NCBI GenBank assembly: GCA_937980645.1
Contig: CALJPQ010000028.1
Span: 1-62,919, forward strand
Length of the DNA stretch: 62,919 bases
From: an uncultured Saprospiraceae bacterium
GTDB lineage: Bacteria > Bacteroidota > Bacteroidia > Chitinophagales > Saprospiraceae
Direction: 5' to 3'
Positions within the stretch are counted from its first letter, which is position 1. The number at the start of each line of letters is the position of its first letter. Position numbers and translations under genes: made by a program. Under the pieces are notes generated by a model. That model was not told the DNA's origin. It was given only the letters and a program-made list of their open reading frames with translations, and did not search any database. Below, piece by piece: positions 26,646 through 35,882 of this stretch.

Positions 26646-28976
26646 TCAGCGGATTATCAAAATTTGCCGCTTCAGCAGGCGATCGCCGAAGCGAAGCGTC
26701 AGCAGGTAGCTGCCAGCCGGCAAGTTTACGGCGTCCAGCTCTATGGTGCCCGCCCCAGCCACCGGCTGACACCGCAGCGTCTGGCCTGAGCTATTGATGA
26801 AGCAGGCCTCACCCACAGCGCCCGCCAACGACGCTTCCAGCTCCACCCGAAAGCGTCCGGAGATTGGGTTAGGATACACTCGGAAGGCCGCTTCGGTTGG
26901 GGTACTGACGGCTACTTTGGGCAAAAACACATAAATCTGCTCTGCATACGTCGCTTTTCCATAGGCATTCTCCGCCGTTAGGGAGACGGTATAGTACCCT
27001 TCGGCAGAATACTGGTGTTGTGGTGCTGGAGTGTCGGATGTGGTGCCATCGCCGAAATCCCACCGGTATGTATCGGCACAGGTGGCGTAGTTGGCAAACT
27101 GTACCAGGCCGTCCTTTTGGTTAGTTACCTCGAAGTAGGCCCGCGGGCGCTGGTCCACGTACAGCTGTAGGGTGTCGCGCAGGAGGGGGCAATGGCCGAC
27201 CTGGATGGTGGCCACGTAGGTGATGGTATCCGTCAGGTACACCAAAGGTTTGGAGGAGTGGGGGTTGTCTAATCCTTGCGCGGGCGACCAGCTCACCTGC
27301 GCCGTGGGTGGCGCATAAGTATTCAGCACGACCTGGGTGCCGCACCAGGCGTAGTACTTTCGTTTGGAAAGGCCCTGTTCGGCAAAGGGCATCAGGGCAA
27401 ATACCACTGTGTCGGCCACGCCCGTTGGGCCATGCAGCAACAGGGTTCGGGCATCTTCCTGCGGCCAGATCGTCGCCTGGGCAGGCAAGGTATCTTTCCG
27501 GTCGAGAGTCGTCCAGAAGTGGGCATGGGCCAACGCCGGCGAGCACCAGCGCAAGGAGCTGCCTTCGGTGCACGATACCCAAACGGTATCGGGAAAATCG
27601 GCTCCATAGCACAGCTCATTGGCGCCTATGGTAGCTGGATAGGTACGCGCTCTACCGTCTACATCCTGCGCGATGCTGGGGAAAAACGCAGCTCCTGCCT
27701 TGCCGATAAGCAGGGGGTTGGTGGCGCGCAGATTGTCCGTAGGGCTGACGTATTGCGGATCGTAAAAGCGCGGATGGCTGTCCTGATACGAGGCGTAAGC
27801 AGGCGGCCCAGAAGGAAAATAATTGTTGTCGCGCAGCGTGAGCGTCGCTTCTTCCAAACGCAGATCACCGATGTTGTTATTCAATAACAGCCCGCCCATA
27901 AACCAGAAGAGCAGCAGCGTACCTGGCGCGAAGTTGTTGTGCATGACCCGATAGCCGGTGCCAAAGGTGATTTCGGTGTTCTGGTAAAAAAGGTTGTTGC
28001 ACACCTCGGCGCCGTCGCAGCCGGTAATAGAGGTTGGCCCCCGAAATTCGTTGCCCAGCATGCGAGCGCCCAGGCAACTGAAGAGGTCCGTACGCGCGTG
28101 GAAGCGGTTGCGCGCAATGGTGGTCGCTATTCCGCCCGCGCGCCGGATGCTGGTTTGGGCCAGGAAAGTGTTGCCTTCTATCAGCGACGCATTCAGATGT
28201 AGGGGCTGCGCAATGGTATTGCCCACAAACTTTCCACAGATGAGGTCAAGGTAAGGCTGGCTGGCGCTGGAGGCAATGGTGTTATAGTAAAGTTCGCCGA
28301 CATTGTGGGCGCCTGTGTTATGAAAGGTGATATTGTTGTGCCAGAAGGCGCCGCGGTATTCGCCCAGCCACAGGTCCCAATTGCCCGTAAGATGGCAGTA
28401 CTCGAAGAGAAAGCGCCCGTTGTTGTTGCGCGCCACGAGGGAGCGGGTAGCACTGCTGATGTGGCAGTGGGAAAAGTAGTTGCGCACGGAGTCGGGCGCC
28501 TGGACGGTATGGAGTTTTATCAGGCCCTCGTCGTAGGCATAGTTGGGCGATGGGCTTTCTTCGATACGGCAGTGTTCGATGCGCACTTCGTGGGTGTTCC
28601 ACAAGCGGACGACGGCCTTCGTCTGGCCATTCTGATTGGTCAGGCGCAAGTGCCGAAGCGTTACCCATTGGGCGCCGTTGAGTTCGCACACGCCGCGCAC
28701 GGTAGTGCTGAGCGCGTCGGCGCTTTCGGCCTCGAAGACGACGCGGTGTTGCGCCGAGGCGCCGGGTATGGCGAAGAGCGTGGCCGCAGCATAGGTGCCC
28801 GGGCGCAGGTGGAAGGTAACCGGCCCACTGACGCCGGCAGACTTGAGGGCCTGTGCGGCCTGTGCCAAAGTAGCAAAGTGGCCATCAGGGCCGCCAATGG
28901 TATAACTGCCCGAAAGTTGGGCTGCCAGCGGCCCGCCAGCCGCGAGCAGGGCGAGGAGCGGGAGGGATTTCAGCAT
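26646..28976 (-). CDS. Secreted beta-helix/PKD protein with T9SS sorting domain
   Basis: A 776-residue secreted protein. Signal peptide ends GGPLAAQ; residues about 25-460 read as a right-handed parallel beta-helix (repeating EVRIEHCRIE, YFSHCHIS, HNNITFHNT-type turns, typical of carbohydrate-active or adhesive solenoids). A PKD domain around 610-690 contains YRWDFGDGTTS and YTVSLTAENAYG. The C-terminus (FRVYPNPISGRFRVEL to LLKRQILIIR) is a type A T9SS sorting domain, so the protein is exported through the type IX system and may be attached to the cell surface. No catalytic residues stand out. Probably a surface adhesin or polysaccharide-binding protein. Confidence 0.82.
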   Translation of the reverse strand: MLKSLPLLALLAAGGPLAAQLSGSYTIGGPDGHFATLAQAAQALKSAGVSGPVTFHLRPGTYAAATLFAIPGASAQHRVVFEAESADALSTTVRGVCELNGAQWVTLRHLRLTNQNGQTKAVVRLWNTHEVRIEHCRIEESPSPNYAYDEGLIKLHTVQAPDSVRNYFSHCHISSATRSLVARNNNGRFLFEYCHLTGNWDLWLGEYRGAFWHNNITFHNTGAHNVGELYYNTIASSASQPYLDLICGKFVGNTIAQPLHLNASLIEGNTFLAQTSIRRAGGIATTIARNRFHARTDLFSCLGARMLGNEFRGPTSITGCDGAEVCNNLFYQNTEITFGTGYRVMHNNFAPGTLLLFWFMGGLLLNNNIGDLRLEEATLTLRDNNYFPSGPPAYASYQDSHPRFYDPQYVSPTDNLRATNPLLIGKAGAAFFPSIAQDVDGRARTYPATIGANELCYGADFPDTVWVSCTEGSSLRWCSPALAHAHFWTTLDRKDTLPAQATIWPQEDARTLLLHGPTGVADTVVFALMPFAEQGLSKRKYYAWCGTQVVLNTYAPPTAQVSWSPAQGLDNPHSSKPLVYLTDTITYVATIQVGHCPLLRDTLQLYVDQRPRAYFEVTNQKDGLVQFANYATCADTYRWDFGDGTTSDTPAPQHQYSAEGYYTVSLTAENAYGKATYAEQIYVFLPKVAVSTPTEAAFRVYPNPISGRFRVELEASLAGAVGEACFINSSGQTLRCQPVAGAGTIELDAVNLPAGSYLLTLRFGDRLLKRQILIIR

Positions 28977-28995
28977 CGTGCGGGTGTGGTTGATC

Positions 28996-31900
28996 TTATG
29001 ATTGGGTCGTTTCCTGCTCCAGTTCTGCTATTCGCATCTTGAACAGGTGATGAGGCGTGCGCTGGTAGAGCGTCTGGTAAAGTTCGAGTGCGCGCTGTCG
29101 GTGCGGCTCGGGGTCGGCGGCTATTCGGCGCAGTTCGTAGTGGACGCCGGCCTGTTCGCGTTCGGTGCGGGCAATGGGCAGCAGCTGGAGCAGCTGGCGC
29201 AGGGCCTCCTGGTGATGCCCTTCGGCGATGAGGATTTGGGCGCGCAAGAGGTTGGCCGCAAAGACCAGTTCGCTGTTGCCTAAAGTAAGGGCGATGTCGC
29301 GGCCTTCTTCCAGGAGCAGGCGCGCGGCGGGCAGGTGGTTGGCGCGCAGTTCGGCCATGCCTTTTTCCAGCAGCGAATGGCCCAGGATGAGGCGGTTGCC
29401 CATGCTGCGCGCCTGTTCGATGGCCTTGGTGTAGTAGTTGAGTGCGCGCTGGAGGTCGCCCTTGTAGTACCAGTTATCGCCCAGCGTGTTGAGGGCTTTG
29501 GCGATGCCTTTTTTGTAGTTGAGCTCGCGCGCGAGGGCCAGGGCTTTTTCCACGTATTCGATGGAGCGCTCAAATTCGCCCATGAGGGAGAGCAGGTCGC
29601 CGATGAGGCCGTTGGCGATGGCCAGCCCTTGCTTGTCGCCCAGTTCCAAGCACAGGGCCAGGTCGCGCTGAAACATGTCCATGGCTTTTGTGAAATCGCC
29701 TTTCTTTTCCCACACAGAGCCGATGCTACCGATGCAGATGGTCGTGAATAGTTTGTTGCCCAGTTCTTCGGCTAAGGCCAATCCTTTTTCGAGGCAGAGC
29801 AGCGCACTATCTAAGCTACCTTTTTCCAAATAAACGATGCCGAGGTTGGTGTACAGGATAGTGAGGGCTTGTTTGTCTTCAGCACGTTGGGCAATGTCGA
29901 GCTGTTCTTCGAGCCATCGGATGCCCTCGTCGTAGTGGCCCTGGTTCATGTAGATGAGGCCGAGGGTAGCGACGATGGGCGCGTTTTCGGCATCGCGCTG
30001 GAGCGAGCGGTTGATTTCGATGGCTTTGGCAAACCAGACTTGGGCAGAGGTATAATCGCCTTGTCGGAAAAAGTAGTTGCCCAGGTTGCCGTAGGTTTCG
30101 GCCAAGCCAACTTCGTTGTTGACCATCTCGAAGCAAGCGATGGCGACGTCTAGGTATTTTTTACCGCCTTCGTAATCGCCGCGCAAGACGAACAGCTGGC
30201 CCATACGGCGATTGCTGTGGCCCAGGAAGTTGCTGTTCTGGAGCGCTTGCGCCTGCTCGAGGGCGGTTCGGTACTCGGCTTCGGCCTCTTGCCATTGGCC
30301 GATGAGCTCGTGCACTGCCCCCTTGCGCAGATGCAGTTTGAGGCGTTTTTCCGTCTTTTGGGGCTGGTTGCCCAAATACTGGATGAGTTTTCCGTAGTAT
30401 TGGATGGCCTGCCGGTTTTGGAAGTTGCGATGGGCGTGGCGGGCCGCCTTTTCCAAGTAGTGGGCGGTTTTCTCTTCGTTTTCGGCCTGTTCGTAGTGGA
30501 AAGCCAGGTCAATGTATCGCTCTTCGGAGTTCGGGTAGAGTTGTTCGATGGCTTCAGCAATGAGCTGGTGCAGTTCGCGCAAGCGGGTGCGCAGCTGCAT
30601 ATCGTAGGCGGCTTCGCGCAGCAACGAGTGCCGAAAGATGTAGCGCAGCTCGTTCATGGCGTACCAAATTTGCCATTTTTCGGCCGTTTGCACCTGTTCG
30701 CGTAAGACGCGATCCAGGTCGCCATTTTGGCGGATGAACTCCTCCTGGCGGGCCATGACGGCGGAAAGCACCGGTAGCTCAAACTCGCGCCCGATGACGG
30801 CAGCAGCTTTGACGGTCTCTTTGACCAGACCACTGAGGCGGTCAATGCGGGCCATCATGATTTGCTTGACGGAGTCCGAGATTTGTACGTCCTGGTTTTT
30901 CAGCTGCCATATGCCACCGACGTTTTCGAGCAGGTCGGTTTCCTGGAAGTATTCGGCCATTTGCTCTAAGTAGAAAGGGTTGCCCTGCGTCATGCGCTGG
31001 AGTAGTTCCATCAAGTCGGGGTGCAACGGGCCGCCTAAGCGCGCTTCGGCAAAGGCGCGCAGGTCGTCGGCCTGCAGGTAGTTGAGGTCCACCTCCGTGT
31101 AAGGGACGCCGATTTCCTGCAGCAGCGACAAGCGCAGGACGTAGTTTTTACTGCCATCATCTTCGTATCGGCTGGTGGCCACAAAAAGGATGGGATATGC
31201 CTGAGCGCGGCGGATGAACTGGGCCAAAAAGTCGCGCGACATGTCGTCGAACCAATGCGTATCCTCCAGCTCAATGACGACCGGCTGCAGGATGGCCTCG
31301 GCCGCGAAGAGGTTGGCCATAGCCGACAGAGCATTCTGGTAGCGACCGCGCGCATCGAGCTGTTCCCACAGCGAGCCGGGCATGTGCAGGCCCACTAGGG
31401 CAGCCAGGATGCTTTGCGTGCGGATGATCTCGTGCCGCACGGCATCGGCTTCCGGGTGTTTGCTGGAGGCCAGGTCGTAGGTCAGCTCTACGAAGTTGGA
31501 CTCAAACAACTCGCGATTGCGCTCCGGGGGGTTGTCAGGGCTTTGCTCAAAGTAGTTTTTGAGCAGGTAAATGAACGGATTAAATGGCTTGCGTAGAATC
31601 TGGTCGCTCTGGCAGTGGAGCCAGCTGACCGACATGATGTCGCGCAAAGAGCGGCGCAATTCGTAGCTGAGGCGGCTCTTGCCGATGCCGGCTTCGCCAA
31701 AAACGAAAGCCACGCCGGCAAAGCGCCCGCTGCGCAAAGGCGCGGCAAACGCCTGCAGGGCTTTCAGCTCCGTTTCGCGCCCAAAGTACTCGCCGCTGAA
31801 AGAAGTGCGCCCGGCTAAGTTGCGCCCGCTGAGCAGGTAGGTAGGTATCTTGTTTTCAAAGCCCTTGTACTTCTCCTCTCCGCGAAAGGTGAACTTGAAA

Positions 31901-33123
31901 TTGCGGTTGTGCTGGACGTTGTCGTCAGCGATTACCTCCCCCCACTCGGCTCGGGCCATCAGGCGAGCCGCCAGATTGACGCGCGCGCCCACAGCAGCGT
32001 ATTGGCACCGCTCGGCACTGCCAATGACGCCAGCAAAAGCCAACCCCGCCGAAATACCAATGCGATAGCGCACACCCGTAAGGTTTTCCATGGGCTTCAG
32101 CTCCTCCTGAAGTGCCGCAATAAACTCCAGCGCCCGCTCGGTATTGTTCTCAAACGACACCGGCGCGCCAAACAGGCAGCACATCACACCACCCTTGTCG
32201 CCAAAATCAATCTCCTTGAAATAGCCGCCGAAATTGAGGCTCTGTTCCAACACGACGGAGGCAAAGTGGTCGAGTGCTTCGTGGGTATCTAAGCCCGAAA
32301 ACGACAGAAAAACGCTCACTACATTGCGGAACTCACCCGCATTACCCTCGGCAAAAGCCTCGGGCGGTATAAACTCGGCAATGATGGCCGGGTCGGGTTC
32401 AGGGAGGTGGCTCGTATGATCGCCACTCTTTTCAGCCACCGGGAGGCCGCTCAGATCCAAAGCGAAATAACCGCCCTCTCGCGTGTCTGTGGGTTGAACA
32501 CCCTCCACTTTTAGCGCTAAAAAATCGGCATCACACAATACCTCCAGGCTAGCGGCCCGCGTCTGTGCCAGTGCGCTGGACTCTATCGGTTTCCCTTTGA
32601 AATAAAATCCTTTGCGCCGCTGGCCCACAATGCCCCACTCTACCTCGCCTGCCGAAAGGCCGATCTTAATGCCAATGCGATGCTCGGCCATGAGTGAGTC
32701 GGCCTGCTGCTGGTCGTGTATGAAGCGCTGAAGCGTCATTTGGGAGGTGCGCAGCACCCGCGCCGCTACATCAGCAACCGACTCCTTGCCGGAAATGGGA
32801 AACAACGCAGTGAAGCTATCACCAGCAAAATAAGGAATGAAACCGCCCTGCTCGTACACCAGACGCACCGTAGGCTGGAAGATGTGATTAAGCACATAAG
32901 AGAGCTCTTCTGCCCCTTCGGCTCCCTTCTGCATGAGCCGCTCCGTGAGGCGCGTAAAACCACTCAAATCCACGAAAAGCACGCACGCCTGCATATGCCC
33001 GTGCCACAAACCGGAGCGATAATGTTCTTGAATGAAGTGCGGGATAAAGTGTTTCACGGCATTGCATTGCCCAAACAGGCGGCGCAAGGTACGACAATCG
33101 GCACGCTTTCCAGACGCATGCAT
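28996..33123 (-). CDS. Soluble adenylyl cyclase-like protein: two class III cyclase domains, AAA ATPase, TPRs
   Basis: A 1375-residue protein if started at 33123 (the open frame reaches 33414, but the extra 97 residues are low-complexity and overlap folC antisense). Cyclase domain C1 (about 45-230) has metal aspartates D52 in FVDLSGF and D102 in FAGDSF. C2 (about 265-430) lacks the metal aspartates (VFLSFSG) but keeps GDKGG (K310) and the transition-state pair N383/R387 in VNLAAR. So C1 and C2 complement each other, as in the pseudo-heterodimer of animal soluble adenylyl cyclase (ADCY10). An AAA-type ATPase follows (GEAGIGKS, 476-483), then a long TPR region to the C-terminus. No signal peptide. 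Predicted product is cAMP; cGMP is possible. Confidence 0.85.
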   Translation of the reverse strand: MHASGKRADCRTLRRLFGQCNAVKHFIPHFIQEHYRSGLWHGHMQACVLFVDLSGFTRLTERLMQKGAEGAEELSYVLNHIFQPTVRLVYEQGGFIPYFAGDSFTALFPISGKESVADVAARVLRTSQMTLQRFIHDQQQADSLMAEHRIGIKIGLSAGEVEWGIVGQRRKGFYFKGKPIESSALAQTRAASLEVLCDADFLALKVEGVQPTDTREGGYFALDLSGLPVAEKSGDHTSHLPEPDPAIIAEFIPPEAFAEGNAGEFRNVVSVFLSFSGLDTHEALDHFASVVLEQSLNFGGYFKEIDFGDKGGVMCCLFGAPVSFENNTERALEFIAALQEELKPMENLTGVRYRIGISAGLAFAGVIGSAERCQYAAVGARVNLAARLMARAEWGEVIADDNVQHNRNFKFTFRGEEKYKGFENKIPTYLLSGRNLAGRTSFSGEYFGRETELKALQAFAAPLRSGRFAGVAFVFGEAGIGKSRLSYELRRSLRDIMSVSWLHCQSDQILRKPFNPFIYLLKNYFEQSPDNPPERNRELFESNFVELTYDLASSKHPEADAVRHEIIRTQSILAALVGLHMPGSLWEQLDARGRYQNALSAMANLFAAEAILQPVVIELEDTHWFDDMSRDFLAQFIRRAQAYPILFVATSRYEDDGSKNYVLRLSLLQEIGVPYTEVDLNYLQADDLRAFAEARLGGPLHPDLMELLQRMTQGNPFYLEQMAEYFQETDLLENVGGIWQLKNQDVQISDSVKQIMMARIDRLSGLVKETVKAAAVIGREFELPVLSAVMARQEEFIRQNGDLDRVLREQVQTAEKWQIWYAMNELRYIFRHSLLREAAYDMQLRTRLRELHQLIAEAIEQLYPNSEERYIDLAFHYEQAENEEKTAHYLEKAARHAHRNFQNRQAIQYYGKLIQYLGNQPQKTEKRLKLHLRKGAVHELIGQWQEAEAEYRTALEQAQALQNSNFLGHSNRRMGQLFVLRGDYEGGKKYLDVAIACFEMVNNEVGLAETYGNLGNYFFRQGDYTSAQVWFAKAIEINRSLQRDAENAPIVATLGLIYMNQGHYDEGIRWLEEQLDIAQRAEDKQALTILYTNLGIVYLEKGSLDSALLCLEKGLALAEELGNKLFTTICIGSIGSVWEKKGDFTKAMDMFQRDLALCLELGDKQGLAIANGLIGDLLSLMGEFERSIEYVEKALALARELNYKKGIAKALNTLGDNWYYKGDLQRALNYYTKAIEQARSMGNRLILGHSLLEKGMAELRANHLPAARLLLEEGRDIALTLGNSELVFAANLLRAQILIAEGHHQEALRQLLQLLPIARTEREQAGVHYELRRIAADPEPHRQRALELYQTLYQRTPHHLFKMRIAELEQETTQS

Positions 33124-33215
33124 GCCTTCCAAGAGCAGAATGCAACGGCTTTTTTCGCACTTCGCCAGCAGCAAAGGGCTTTCTGGTACGGCTCCTGCAC
33201 CCTCACCTTTGCCGC

Positions 33216-34538
33216 ATGAACTATGCCGAAACGCTCCAGTATCTGTACGCCCACCTGCCCATGTTTCAGCGGATTGGGCCTGCGGCCTACAAAAAAGATT
33301 TGACCAACATCCGCGCCCTGTGCGCGCATTTGGACGAGCCGCACACGCGCTTTGCCAGCCTCCACGTCGGCGGCACCAACGGCAAAGGGTCGGTGAGCCA
33401 TTTCCTGGCAGCACTGTGCCAGCTCGCCGGCCTGAAAACGGGCTTGCACATCAGCCCCCACTACAAAGACTTTCGCGAGCGCATCAAGGTGAATGGCCGC
33501 TACATCTCGCGGGCGCGGGTGGTGGCTTTTGTGGAGCAAAACCGCGCAGCGATGGAGGCTATCCAGCCTTCGTTTTTTGAAATGAGCGTCGCCATGGCCT
33601 TCGACCACTTTGCCCGAGAGCGCGTAGAGGTGGCAGTAGTCGAGGTCGGGCTGGGCGGCCGCTTAGACAGTACCAACGTGCTGACTCCGTTGGTCAGCAT
33701 AATCACCAACATTGGCTACGACCACCAGGACATGCTGGGCCATACACTGGCACTCATCGCTGGCGAAAAGGCCGGTATCATCAAACCCGGCGTGCCGGTT
33801 GTCATCGGCGAAACACACCCGGAGACGGCGCCCGTCTTCCGGCGAAAGGCCGAAGAGACCGGCTCGGCACTTACCTTTGCCGACCAGCGCTATGAGGTCG
33901 TGGAAGTGTCATCGGACTGGACGCATACCCTCTACGACGTTTACCGCGAGGGCCAGTTGTTCTTGCCCGCGCTGAAGGTGGACGTCGCCGGCCCGTTTCA
34001 GGCGCGCAACTTAGCTACGGCCTTGCAGGCATGGGAAACCTTCTGCGAGCAGGCAGCCGGCCGATGGGGCGCCTCGCCGGCGGATTGGCGCATCGAGCGC
34101 CTGTGTGCCTCGCCAGAGGGCCTCTTCTTCCCAGCCCGGCGGCTGACGCGCTTCATGGGACGCTGGCAAGTCATCGGGCACGAGCCGACGATACTATGCG
34201 ACAGCGCCCACAATGAACCGGCGCTGCAGCTGCTTTGGGAACGCCTTTCGGGCGTACCGGCCGGGCGCGTGCACGTAGTGCTGGGTATGGTCAGCGACAA
34301 AGACTCGGCCAAGCTGCTGGCATGCTTTCCGCCTTCGGCCCGGTACTACTTTGCCAAGGCCAATATCCCGCGCGGGCTGGACGCCGGTCTTTTGCGCGAA
34401 CGAGCAGCAGCCTTTGGGCTGCAAGGGCGCGCCTACCGCTCGGTACGGCATGCTTTGCGCGCCGCCAAACGCGCCGCCGACCCAGCCGACCTCATCGTCG
34501 TTACCGGTAGCATCTTTGTAGTGGCTGAAGTATTGTGA
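33216..34538 (+). CDS. folC: Dihydrofolate synthase / folylpolyglutamate synthase
   Basis: A 440-residue Mur-ligase-family enzyme adding glutamate to dihydropteroate and folates. Landmarks: VGGTNGKGSVSHFLA (P-loop), KTGLHISPH, VVEVGLGGRLDSTNV, and ITNIGYDHQDMLG, then GEKAGIIKPG. Length is typical. A CACCTTTG element six bases before the ATG suggests a very short leader, as is common in this phylum. It diverges from the cyclase gene with 92 bases between the chosen starts. Confidence 0.93.
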   Translation: MNYAETLQYLYAHLPMFQRIGPAAYKKDLTNIRALCAHLDEPHTRFASLHVGGTNGKGSVSHFLAALCQLAGLKTGLHISPHYKDFRERIKVNGRYISRARVVAFVEQNRAAMEAIQPSFFEMSVAMAFDHFARERVEVAVVEVGLGGRLDSTNVLTPLVSIITNIGYDHQDMLGHTLALIAGEKAGIIKPGVPVVIGETHPETAPVFRRKAEETGSALTFADQRYEVVEVSSDWTHTLYDVYREGQLFLPALKVDVAGPFQARNLATALQAWETFCEQAAGRWGASPADWRIERLCASPEGLFFPARRLTRFMGRWQVIGHEPTILCDSAHNEPALQLLWERLSGVPAGRVHVVLGMVSDKDSAKLLACFPPSARYYFAKANIPRGLDAGLLRERAAAFGLQGRAYRSVRHALRAAKRAADPADLIVVTGSIFVVAEVL

Positions 34539-34607
34539 TAAAACACATCCGCCGCCGGCAGGGTGGTAACCCTTACTCGCAAAAGCAAAGAAAGGGGCAA
34601 AGACCGC

Positions 34608-35849
34608 TCAGACGGTCTCCATGTAATTCAAATCCTGATCGAAGGTCTCCTTCATGCCGATGAGGGCCGCAAAGGCTATTAGCAAGCAGATGGCACCGAC
34701 AATGGCAGCTGCCGGAATGACGCCGCCGGTCATCCCGGGGCTTTTGAGCCACAGGAAAGCCGAGGCAATGGGCACGAGCATGCCGCGCGCAAAGTTGGGC
34801 ACCGACGTAGCCACCGTAGCGCGCAAATTGGTGCCAAACTGCTCGGCGCCAATGGTAACGAAAATGACCCAAAAACCCACCGACAGCCCCAGTAGGAAGT
34901 GGGCAAAATGGAAGGCGGCCACGGAAGAGAAGGGCGCGGCTAAATAATAGGCCACAGCCAGCGCATCCACGGTCAGGAAAATCCACATCACCTTCAGGCG
35001 GCTGCGCAGCAGCTGGCTGATAAGGCCCGAAGCAATGTCGCCCAGAATAAGGCCCGTGTAGCAGGCGGCAATGGCATTGCCTGCAGATACCCCGCTGAGG
35101 CCTTTGGCCTGGCCAAACTCGGGCGCCAGCGTAACGAGCACCCCTACGACAAACCACGTCGGAAAGCCAATGAGCAGGCAACGGGCAAAGCGCGAAAAAC
35201 GATCCCAGCTGGTGAACAGCGCCAGAAAGTTGCCGCGGCTGATGCCCTCAGCGGCCTCCATCTGGCGAAACATGCCGGACTCATTGACGCTGATGCGCAA
35301 CACCAGCAGCAGCAAGCCCAGTCCGCCACCAATGAAAAAACACACGCGCCAGGGAAAAAACATGTCAATAACCCAGGCCAACAGGGCGCCACTCAGGCCT
35401 ACCGAGGCCACGATCATGGTGCCGTAGCCGCGTTTGTCCTTGGGCAGGCTCTCAGCCACGAGTGTGATGCCGGCGCCCAACTCGCCCGCCAGCCCAATGC
35501 CGGCCAGAAAGCGCAGCACGGCATAGTCGAGCGAAGAGGTAACCAGCCCGTTGAGAATGTTGGCGATGGAATACAGGGCGATGGAAAAATAGAGCACCCG
35601 AACGCGGCCGCGCTTGTCGCCTAAGACGCCCCAAAGCACGCCGCCGATGAGCATGCCGGCCATTTGCCAGTTGAGCAGCGTCAGGCCAATGTCGGTAAGT
35701 TGTTGGCCCGAAAAGCCCAGGTCCTTCAGGCTTTTGACCCGCACGAAGCCGAAGAGCAGCAGGTCGTAGATGTCCACAAAATAGCCCAACGCCGCCACAA
35801 TCACGGCGGTGTTGAGCAGTCGAGGTGCTGAAACAGCATCTTCCTTCAT
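34608..35849 (-). CDS. Major facilitator superfamily transporter
   Basis: A 413-residue inner membrane protein with about 12 hydrophobic segments. The cytoplasmic loop 2-3 carries GVLWGVLGDKRGRVRVLYFS, the MFS G-x-L-x-D-R-x-G-R-x-x signature, and helix 4 has RFLAGIGLAGELGAGITL, as in the metabolite:H+ symporter / sugar transporter group. Two conserved acidic residues in helix 1 (YFVDIYD) may be used for proton coupling. It may import organic acids or a uronate, but it is far from the uronate genes in the window and the substrate is unknown. Confidence 0.85.
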   Translation of the reverse strand: MKEDAVSAPRLLNTAVIVAALGYFVDIYDLLLFGFVRVKSLKDLGFSGQQLTDIGLTLLNWQMAGMLIGGVLWGVLGDKRGRVRVLYFSIALYSIANILNGLVTSSLDYAVLRFLAGIGLAGELGAGITLVAESLPKDKRGYGTMIVASVGLSGALLAWVIDMFFPWRVCFFIGGGLGLLLLVLRISVNESGMFRQMEAAEGISRGNFLALFTSWDRFSRFARCLLIGFPTWFVVGVLVTLAPEFGQAKGLSGVSAGNAIAACYTGLILGDIASGLISQLLRSRLKVMWIFLTVDALAVAYYLAAPFSSVAAFHFAHFLLGLSVGFWVIFVTIGAEQFGTNLRATVATSVPNFARGMLVPIASAFLWLKSPGMTGGVIPAAAIVGAICLLIAFAALIGMKETFDQDLNYMETV

Positions 35850-35882
35850 AAGGCGAACAGCATCCTTTAAAGGATAGCCTGA

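Noticed and set aside
33124..33414. N-terminal extension of the cyclase protein to the ATG at 33414
   Set aside because: The extra 97 residues are rich in Arg/Cys/Gly with no domain, and they lie antisense to the start of folC; the ATG at 33123 gives a sensible N-terminus and intergenic gap.
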